Of a DNA stretch of 64,000 nt, positions 57,763-64,000 are shown in pieces. Position 1 is the stretch's first letter, and each line of letters opens with the position of its first letter. The stretch spans positions 124,001-188,000 of the forward strand of contig JALHQT010000002.1 in NCBI GenBank assembly GCA_022841825.1, read 5' to 3'. Both the position numbers and the translations under genes were made by a program. The notes under the pieces were generated by a model that worked only from the letters and a program-made list of their open reading frames with translations, ran no database searches and was not told where the DNA came from. Origin of the DNA: Anaerolineae bacterium. GTDB lineage: Bacteria > Chloroflexota > Anaerolineae > Aggregatilineales > Phototrophicaceae.

Positions 57763-60165
57763 ATGAACGAAAAAACAGCGCAAGTCCTTGAACTGCACAA
57801 AATCCTCGACCGCCTGGCGAGCTTCACAACCTTCGCGGCGGGCGCGGGACTTGCGCATGAACTGACACCCTCCCTGAACCTTGATGAAGCACGGCAGTGG
57901 CAAAGAGAAACCAGCGAAGCCCGCCTGATGTTCGAGAACAAGGTCAACACCAGCCTGGGCGGCGCGCGTGATGTGCGCGACGAGGTCATCAGCGCGACGC
58001 GCGGCATCGTCATCGAAGCGCGCATCCTGCTCGACATCCGCCAGACGCTGCGCCGCGCCACCACTGTCAAGCGCACCATCGGGCGCATGAAGGGCACCTA
58101 TCCGCTGCTGGCGGATGTGGCATATGAAATCGAAGAGTGCGCCGAAGTCCAATCGGAAATCGAGCGCGTGCTGGATGATAACGGTGAGATCAAAGATACC
58201 GCCAGCCCACAGCTCGCCGTCATCCGCCGCGACCTCAAGATCGCGTTCGACCGCCTGCAAACCAAGCTCCAGCGCATCATCAGCGCGTCGAGCAATCAGC
58301 CCTACCTGCAAGAGCAGATCATCACGACGCGCAACGGGCGCTACGTCATCCCGCTCAAGGCAGACTACAAGGGCAAGATCCCCGGCGTTGTCCACGACTC
58401 GTCGGGCAGCGGCGCGACCCTCTTCATCGAGCCGCTCGATACCGTCGAACTGAACAACCGCTGGCGCGAGCTGCAACTGGACGAAGAAAAAGAGATCCGC
58501 CGCATCCTTGCCGCACTGACCGAGCTGATCGGCAACTACTCCGACATGATTGTGCGCACGGTCGAAGTGCTGGCGTATCTCGACCTCGTCTTCGCCAAAG
58601 CGAAGTACGCCGACGCGCTCAACGCCGTCGAACCCCACCTGGTCGCCTTTCGAGAAATCAAAGGCAATGCCGATCACCCCGGCAGCACGATCTCGCTGGT
58701 CGGCGCGCGTCATCCGCTCCTGAGCGGCAACGTCGTCCCCATCGACGTGGAATTTGACGAGAACACCTGGGTGCTGGTCGTCACGGGTCCCAATACAGGG
58801 GGCAAGACTGTCTCGCTCAAGACCGTCGGCTTGTCGTGCCTGATGGCGCAGTGCGGGCTGCATGTCCCCGCCGACAAAGCGCGGTTGTGTGTGTTCGAAG
58901 GCATCTACGCCGATATTGGCGACGAGCAGAGCATCGAGCAGTCGCTGAGTACCTTCTCGTCGCACATGACCAACACAATCGGCATCCTGCGCGAATGCGA
59001 CTCGCGGTCGCTCGTCCTGCTGGACGAACTCGGCGCGGGCACCGACCCGGCGGAAGGCTCGGCGCTGGCGCGCGCCATCCTGACGCACTTCCTGAGCCGG
59101 CACGTCACGACGATGGTGACGACGCATCATCCCGAACTCAAAATCTACAGCGTCGAGACGCCCGGCGTGCGCAACGCCAGCGTCGAATTCGACCTGGAGA
59201 CGCTCGCCCCCACTTACCGCCTGATCATCGGCTTGCCGGGGCGCAGCAACGCGCTCGCCATCGCCAAACGCCTGGGGCTGGATGAAGCCATCCTGGTTGA
59301 CGCGCGCAGCATGGTGACGACCGAAGACCTGATCGCCGACGACCTGCTCGACGAAATCCACCGCACGCGCGAGGACATTCGTCGCCAGCAGTCGGCAATC
59401 GCCCAGATGCGCGAACAGATCGAAAACGAGCGCGCGGAACTGACCGTGCGGCTGAACAGCAGCGAAGACGAGCGGCGCAACATCATCGCGGCAGCGCGGC
59501 GCGATATGCAGCGCGAACTGGACGAATTTCGCCAGGAGATGCGGCGTCTGCGCAAGGACATGCGCGACGCCTCGCTGCCATTAGAGGCGCTGCGCCAGGT
59601 CCAGGTCGGCATCGATAGCGTCAACACGCAGATCACACAGCCGGTCATCAACGCCGTCGATCTGCCTACCGACAGCACCTGGTCGCCCAAGCTCGGCGAC
59701 GCCGTCTGGCTGGAGACGCTGAAATCCGAAGGCACGATTGTCGAATTAGAGCGCGAAGAGGCGTCGGTGCAGATCGGCAGCCTGCGCGTACGCGCCAAGA
59801 TCGCCGAACTGAAAAAGCCGACGCGCAGCGAAGCGAAAGAGCTGAAGCGCCGCCGCACCTCCGCCTATCAGCCGGACGCCGTGCCAGAGACAGCCACCCC
59901 CAAGCCCGCCTCGCCCGGTTTGGAGCTGGATTTGCGCGGCGAGCGGGTCGAAGATGCCATCGAAAAACTCGAAGAATACATCGACGCGGCATACCTGAGC
60001 GGGCTGCCGTTCGCACGCATCATTCATGGCAAGGGCACGGGCGCGCTGCGGCGGGCGGTGCAGGAGCGCGTGCGCCAGCATCCGCTGATCAGCAAGGTGA
60101 CGACGGCGGGACCCAAAGAAGGCGGCGATGGGGTGACGATCATCCATCTCTCGCCTCAGACGTAG
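57763..60165 (+). CDS. mutS2: Endonuclease MutS2
   Basis: The 800-residue protein lacks the mismatch-reading domain of MutS and has the core, clamp and ATPase domains: Walker A GPNTGGKT near residue 342, Walker B LVLLDELGAGTDP near 418, and the ATPase signature STFSSHMTN near 400. A coiled coil (about 520-620) leads to a KOW-like strand pair and the C-terminal Smr nuclease domain with LDLRG near 723 and IHGKGTGALR near 755. Known roles are suppression of recombination and, in some species, rescue of collided ribosomes. Confidence 0.97.
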   Translation: MNEKTAQVLELHKILDRLASFTTFAAGAGLAHELTPSLNLDEARQWQRETSEARLMFENKVNTSLGGARDVRDEVISATRGIVIEARILLDIRQTLRRATTVKRTIGRMKGTYPLLADVAYEIEECAEVQSEIERVLDDNGEIKDTASPQLAVIRRDLKIAFDRLQTKLQRIISASSNQPYLQEQIITTRNGRYVIPLKADYKGKIPGVVHDSSGSGATLFIEPLDTVELNNRWRELQLDEEKEIRRILAALTELIGNYSDMIVRTVEVLAYLDLVFAKAKYADALNAVEPHLVAFREIKGNADHPGSTISLVGARHPLLSGNVVPIDVEFDENTWVLVVTGPNTGGKTVSLKTVGLSCLMAQCGLHVPADKARLCVFEGIYADIGDEQSIEQSLSTFSSHMTNTIGILRECDSRSLVLLDELGAGTDPAEGSALARAILTHFLSRHVTTMVTTHHPELKIYSVETPGVRNASVEFDLETLAPTYRLIIGLPGRSNALAIAKRLGLDEAILVDARSMVTTEDLIADDLLDEIHRTREDIRRQQSAIAQMREQIENERAELTVRLNSSEDERRNIIAAARRDMQRELDEFRQEMRRLRKDMRDASLPLEALRQVQVGIDSVNTQITQPVINAVDLPTDSTWSPKLGDAVWLETLKSEGTIVELEREEASVQIGSLRVRAKIAELKKPTRSEAKELKRRRTSAYQPDAVPETATPKPASPGLELDLRGERVEDAIEKLEEYIDAAYLSGLPFARIIHGKGTGALRRAVQERVRQHPLISKVTTAGPKEGGDGVTIIHLSPQT

Positions 60166-60235
60166 CCATCGCTCGCGCCACGCAAAGCCAACGCTTACGG
60201 GATTTCGCGCGCGCCGCGTGCTAAAATTCCGGCAT

Positions 60236-61630
60236 ATGAAAGATCAACGCCATCCGCTCATCATCCTCGTCTTCGTCCTCACCATGATGGCGTTGACGGC
60301 GCTTGCCTGTAACCTGACCGACACCTCCGCGCCGCCCACGCTCGTGCTGCGCGCCACTGCCACGCCGCCGCCGACCATCGGCTTTGCGACGCTGCCACCG
60401 GAGGCGCTCCCGGAACAGCAGGCGACTGGCGCGCCGCGCCCGGAAGCCGCCATCGTCAACCTGATCAACCAGGTGCAGACCGACCGCCTGATGCTCCATG
60501 TTTCGTCGCTGGTCGATATGGGCACCCGCCATGTCAATTCGTCGTACACCACGCCGGGGCGCGGCATCGGCGGCGCGCGCGATTACGTCCTCAACGAATT
60601 CAACCAGATCGCCGCGGCGTCGCAGGGGATCATCCGCGTAATCCCGCAGGACTTCACGGTCGATTACAACGGCGTCGTCTCGACGGCGACCAACATCTTC
60701 GGCATCATCCCCGGTGACGAGATCGGCGCGGGCGTCGTCATCGTCGGCGCGCATTACGACAGCATCACGATTGTGCCAGAGCAGGCACCGATCTTCGCCC
60801 CCGGCGCGAACGACAACGCCAGCGGCGTCGCCGCGCTGCTGGAACTGGCGCGCGTCCTCTCTCAGCGCCCGCACCGCTCGACTATCATCCTGATCGCTTT
60901 CAGCGCGGAAGAGATTGGGCGCGAGGGCAGCAAGATTTTTGTCGATCAGTACGTGCGTGCCAGCAACCTGGATGTGCGCGCGATGATCAATATGGACATC
61001 ATCGGCAGCAGCACCGCCGCCAACGGGCAGATGGATACGACAAGTATTCGCATGTTCTCAGAGGAGCCGAACAATTCGCCTTCGCGCCAGCTCGCGCGCA
61101 GTCTGGCGCTGATCGGGCAGCAGTATCTGCCCGACCTGGTCACCTACGTCGAGACGACGGTGGATCGTCCAGGGCGTTACAGCGATCACATCAGCTTCAG
61201 CGAAGCGGGCTATCCGGCGGTGCGCCTGATCGAAACGCTGGAGGAGACGGAGCGGCAGCACACCGATCTCGATAATCTCAGTGATATTCAGCCGGGCTTC
61301 CTGACGCGCAACACGCAGGTCGTGCTGGCGATGGTCATGTCGCTGGCGAATGGACCCCGACCACCCGCGAACATCGTCCTGCGTGACGAAGGCGATGGCA
61401 CACGCACGCTGCTCTGGGACCCGGTGCCGGATGCGAACGCCTACATCGTGGCATTCCGCCAGCCCGGTTCGACCTACTATTCCAATTACATTCGCATCAC
61501 GGATGTCGCCAACCGCAGCGTGCGCTGGGAGGGCTTCGTGCCGCAAAACTTCGAGGCAATCGCGATTGCGGCAGAGAACAGCGCGGGCATCGTGGGACCC
61601 GTCTCGAACGAGTACATCATCGTTCGGTGA
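60236..61630 (+). CDS. Secreted M28-family zinc aminopeptidase lipoprotein with C-terminal FnIII-like domain
   Basis: The 464-residue product from ATG 60236 has a lipoprotein signal (LTALAC, Cys25), a Thr/Pro-rich linker, and the M28 di-zinc site: GAHYDS (His and Asp near 172), GANDNASG (bridging Asp near 192), FSAEEIG (catalytic and ligand Glu near 225), NMDIIG (near 252) and His in YSDHISF near 317. The last 90 residues look like a fibronectin-III-type module (PANIVLRDEGDGTRTLLWDPVPDANAYIV). TAAAAT lies 8 bp before the ATG and there is no ribosome-binding site, so the mRNA may be leaderless. Confidence 0.9.
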   Translation: MKDQRHPLIILVFVLTMMALTALACNLTDTSAPPTLVLRATATPPPTIGFATLPPEALPEQQATGAPRPEAAIVNLINQVQTDRLMLHVSSLVDMGTRHVNSSYTTPGRGIGGARDYVLNEFNQIAAASQGIIRVIPQDFTVDYNGVVSTATNIFGIIPGDEIGAGVVIVGAHYDSITIVPEQAPIFAPGANDNASGVAALLELARVLSQRPHRSTIILIAFSAEEIGREGSKIFVDQYVRASNLDVRAMINMDIIGSSTAANGQMDTTSIRMFSEEPNNSPSRQLARSLALIGQQYLPDLVTYVETTVDRPGRYSDHISFSEAGYPAVRLIETLEETERQHTDLDNLSDIQPGFLTRNTQVVLAMVMSLANGPRPPANIVLRDEGDGTRTLLWDPVPDANAYIVAFRQPGSTYYSNYIRITDVANRSVRWEGFVPQNFEAIAIAAENSAGIVGPVSNEYIIVR

Positions 61631-61677
61631 GCGGCGCACCGCTGCCAACCGAATAGGAAGAACTGCGTTACAATCCG

Positions 61678-61712
61678 ATGTCTCATCGTCTTTCGCGTTC
61701 TTCGCGTTTTTC
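61678..61712. repeat. Degenerate TTCGCG unit
   Basis: GTCTTTCGCGTTCTTCGCGTTTTTCGC resembles the TTTGCGTCCTTCGCG units elsewhere. It lies in the 100-bp gap before azlC. Confidence 0.55.
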
Positions 61713-61732
61713 GCTTACCCATCGAGGTCTGC

Positions 61733-62416
61733 ATGTCACCGCGTCAGCAGTTCATCAACGGGGTGCGCACGGTCGCCCCGCTTGCCATCGGCATTGTTCC
61801 CTTCGGGCTGCTGTGCGGGGTCATCCCGGTCAACTCAGGCATCCCGCAGGATTTGTCCTTTGCCATGTCGCAGATCGTCTTCGCGGGTGCCTCGCAGTTG
61901 GTCGCCTCGCAGTTGATCGCGGCGGGCGCACCCTGGTTCATCGTCGTGCTCTCCGCCAGCATCGTCAATCTGCGGATGCTGATGTACAGCGCGGCGCTCG
62001 CGCCCCACTTCGCCGCGCTCCCCTGGCGTTGGAAAGGCCTGAATGCCTACCTGCTCACCGACCAGTCGTTCGCGGTGAGTGTCGCGCGTTACGAGCAGGA
62101 GCCTGAGATGCCCTTTAAGCAGTGGTTTTACCTGGGCACCGCGCTGACGATGTGGGTGCCCTGGCAGATTGCGGCGGGGATTGGCGTGCTGGTCGGGCGC
62201 GCGCTGCCGCCAAGCTGGGGGCTGGATTTCGCTGCGCCGCTCTCGTTTATCGCCATCTGGATTCCCGGCTTGAAGGATCGCCCGATGGTGGTCGCGGCAG
62301 TCGTTGCCGGGTTGGTTGCGCTGGTGTTCGCCTTTCTGCCCTACCGCCTGGGGCTGCTGGTCGGCGCGCTGGCGGGCATCGCCGCGGGTTACCTGTTTGA
62401 AAGGGCGCGGCGATGA
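61733..62416 (+). CDS. azlC: AzlC family branched-chain amino acid exporter subunit
   Basis: The 227-residue membrane protein has the AzlC blocks GVRTVAPLAIGIVPFGLLCGV, SQIVFAGASQLVASQLIAAGAPWFIVVLSASIVNLRMLMYSAAL (the NxRhxLY motif), WKGLNAYLLTDQSFAVSVARYE and WQIAAGIGVLVG. With AzlD it exports branched-chain amino acids or their analogues. Its stop overlaps the azlD start as ATGA. Confidence 0.93.
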   Translation: MSPRQQFINGVRTVAPLAIGIVPFGLLCGVIPVNSGIPQDLSFAMSQIVFAGASQLVASQLIAAGAPWFIVVLSASIVNLRMLMYSAALAPHFAALPWRWKGLNAYLLTDQSFAVSVARYEQEPEMPFKQWFYLGTALTMWVPWQIAAGIGVLVGRALPPSWGLDFAAPLSFIAIWIPGLKDRPMVVAAVVAGLVALVFAFLPYRLGLLVGALAGIAAGYLFERARR

Positions 62417-62727
62417 ACCTGTGGTTGATCTTCATCCTGATCGGCATCGCCGCCTTCCTGATCCGCATCTCATTCATCGCGCTCATTGGTCGGCGGCAGT
62501 TCCTGCAGTGGCTGCGCCGGGCGCTGCGCTTTGTGCCTGCGGCGGTCTTCGCTGCGCTTGTGGTGCCAGAGCTGTTCTATCGCAGCGGCGTCTTCACGCC
62601 CGCCAGCCCACAGCTCATCGCGGGGCTGGTCGCCATCGCCATCGCGTGGCGCACGCGCAGCGTTCTGCTCACGATTATCAGCGGGGTTGGCGTCCTGTGG
62701 GCGCTGAACACCGTCCTGGCAGCCTGA
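62413..62727 (+). CDS. azlD: AzlD family small subunit of the branched-chain amino acid exporter
   Basis: The 104-residue protein with about four helices (WLIFILIGIAAFLIRISFIALIG, LRFVPAAVFAALVVPELFY, LIAGLVAIAIAWRTRSVLLTIISGVGVLWAL) matches AzlD. It starts at ATG 62413 within the azlC stop and is required for the exporter complex. Confidence 0.93.
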   Translation: MNLWLIFILIGIAAFLIRISFIALIGRRQFLQWLRRALRFVPAAVFAALVVPELFYRSGVFTPASPQLIAGLVAIAIAWRTRSVLLTIISGVGVLWALNTVLAA

Positions 62728-62800
62728 TTTCTTTACGTTTCTCATGTCAATTTTGTCTTAAAATGGGATGCAATCGCTGTCGCAGGTAAAGGTTTTGCGG

Positions 62801-64000
62801 ATGCATCAGGCAACCACACTGCAACTCTCGTGGATGGATGCAGTACGCACACCACTTGTTGTACTTGCTGATGGTGTTGTCCTGCGAACAAATCGTCACC
62901 TCGAAGAAATCTGCCCCGGCTGCTTCACCATCGGGAATGCCTTCATCACACAGGTTGTGCCAGATCAGCGAGAACTCGTCGCCGAGTATATTGAGCGCAA
63001 GGATGCCCGCCCTGGCATGGTCTGTCTGTTTGAAGCAGGCACGCACACCTTGCGCGCTCGCATTTCGTCTGCCCCGCTTGACGAGATGGGTGACGCGATC
63101 CGCCTGATCACCCTGACGCCGCTGGATCTGTCAGATGCTCAGGAGTGGCAGTATGATGCGCGTGAGGGTCTGCTCAAGAGTCTCCTTCAACAGCTTCCGC
63201 TCAATGTGTTCGCCATCGACCGCAACGGCGTCATTCTCTATGAAGACTCCCATCGCACGGTAGTCCGGGGCATGTTTCGGGATCATGTCGGCAAGTCCAT
63301 CTACGAAGTTCACGCGGCAGAGCACGAGTTCCTCGACGATACACAACGGGTGCTGGCAGGCGAAACGATAGAGCGGGAACGCGATATTCAGGGTTATGTG
63401 TTCGAGACTTACTACGCGCCAATCCATGACTCATCCGGGGCGATCATCGGTGCGGTGGGGATGGGGATTGATGTGACCGAACGCCTGCGGATGCAGCAGT
63501 CGGCACTTGAGACGGATCGCCTGCGCATCACGCTGCAAAAGGAAGTCGAAGTCAGCGAGATGAAGTCAAAGATCATGCGGCGCATCGCCCATGAGTTTCG
63601 CACCCCGCTTTCGACCATCCAACTCAGCGCGCAGATGCTTGAACGCTACCATGAACGGCTGACCATCGATGAACGCGAGCGGCGCATCGAGCACATCCTG
63701 CGCGAAACGCGGCACATCACGCGGCTGTTGGATGACATTGCGCTGGTCGTGAAGTCCCAGGCGCAGATCACGCCTATCAACCTGTGTGATATGGACCTGC
63801 CCAGTCTTTTACACAAGTTGATCGAAGAGGTGCGCACCGCCAGCGCTGCCCAGCATTATTTCGCGGTTTCGGTCGCGCCAGAAGTTGAACACGTGCACGC
63901 CGATTCGCGGCTCCTGAGCATCATGTTGCAGAACCTGCTCTCCAATGCCGCCCTGTATTCAGAACCCGGCACGGTCATCAAGCTTCAGGCGTATGGCGAC
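62801..64000 (+). CDS. PAS-domain sensor histidine kinase (cut by right edge)
   Basis: The open frame from ATG 62801 runs 400 codons to the window end without a stop. AAAGG lies 8 nt upstream; ATG 62768 is an in-frame alternative. Residues about 20-110 form a weak PAS-like domain, 125-225 a PAS domain ending in the PAC-like YYAPIHDSSGAIIGAVGMGIDVTERLR, 245-320 the phosphoacceptor region with RRIAHEFRTPLSTIQLSAQML (His near 263), and from 365 the ATPase with N-box LLQNLLSNAALYSEPG. No membrane helix is seen, so it is a soluble sensor. The D/F/G boxes lie beyond the window. Confidence 0.92.
   Translation, partial: MHQATTLQLSWMDAVRTPLVVLADGVVLRTNRHLEEICPGCFTIGNAFITQVVPDQRELVAEYIERKDARPGMVCLFEAGTHTLRARISSAPLDEMGDAIRLITLTPLDLSDAQEWQYDAREGLLKSLLQQLPLNVFAIDRNGVILYEDSHRTVVRGMFRDHVGKSIYEVHAAEHEFLDDTQRVLAGETIERERDIQGYVFETYYAPIHDSSGAIIGAVGMGIDVTERLRMQQSALETDRLRITLQKEVEVSEMKSKIMRRIAHEFRTPLSTIQLSAQMLERYHERLTIDERERRIEHILRETRHITRLLDDIALVVKSQAQITPINLCDMDLPSLLHKLIEEVRTASAAQHYFAVSVAPEVEHVHADSRLLSIMLQNLLSNAALYSEPGTVIKLQAYGD

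Overview
The window is high-GC chromosomal DNA from what is most likely a Chloroflexota (Anaerolineae-like) bacterium. That placement is an inference from gene content. The cues are a cytochrome c oxidase subunit II fused to cytochrome c, a B12-dependent ribonucleotide reductase, and an LppX/LprG-type lipoprotein paired with a DHA2 transporter. Others are a Ser/Thr kinase with Thr-Pro-rich linkers and SH3 repeats, MutS2, and intergenic gaps full of short palindromic repeats. No rRNA, tRNA, CRISPR array or complete insertion sequence was seen.

Region 1 (1-18389) is a large catabolic locus. A leftward group (GntR/FCD regulator, epimerase, Gfo/Idh oxidoreductase, start of a solute-binding protein) diverges from a rightward series: two DUF4438 paralogues, a VOC protein, an Ldh2-family dehydrogenase, a degenerate aminotransferase, a complete aminotransferase, M20 and dihydroorotase/allantoinase-like hydrolases, M14 and M24-like proteins, a second amidohydrolase, an MFS transporter and an M32 carboxypeptidase. 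Many neighbours overlap as ATGA or TGATG. A consensus promoter followed by a perfect 20-bp palindrome lies in the divergent gap. The genes suggest stepwise hydrolysis and deamination of a peptide- or ureide-like compound; the substrate is unknown.

Region 2 (18441-26485) is leftward: a cytochrome P450, then a four-gene set (methyltransferase, two tandem-duplicated membrane proteins, aldo/keto reductase), then an AlkD-like protein. The duplication copied the first codons of the reductase onto a truncated membrane-protein copy, making a chimeric gene. Region 3 (26677-36244) holds coxB-cytochrome c and coxA, a PEP-synthase regulator, a flavin-binding protein, a CoA-ester lyase, a glycine-rich RRM protein, an SDR, two small membrane proteins, a methyltransferase and a Uma2 protein.

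Region 4 (36660-42043) holds nrdJ and ftsZ. The 3' end of nrdJ is duplicated about 1 kb away, with a lower-GC insert (DUF3892 gene and structured DNA) between the copies. Inside nrdJ, codon usage changes sharply at four active-site motifs, which looks like the scar of lost inteins or introns.

Region 5 (42335-64000) is mixed: a receptor-like kinase, DUF2971, a zinc alcohol dehydrogenase, DUF983, DUF2892, an LprG-P55-like export pair, an orphan ccmB, a DUF5615/DUF433 toxin-antitoxin pair beside a TIR-TPR protein, a secreted S33 hydrolase with a TPR membrane protein, mutS2, a secreted M28 peptidase, azlC-azlD, and a PAS histidine kinase cut by the right edge. Most intergenic gaps carry members of five or six dispersed palindromic repeat families.
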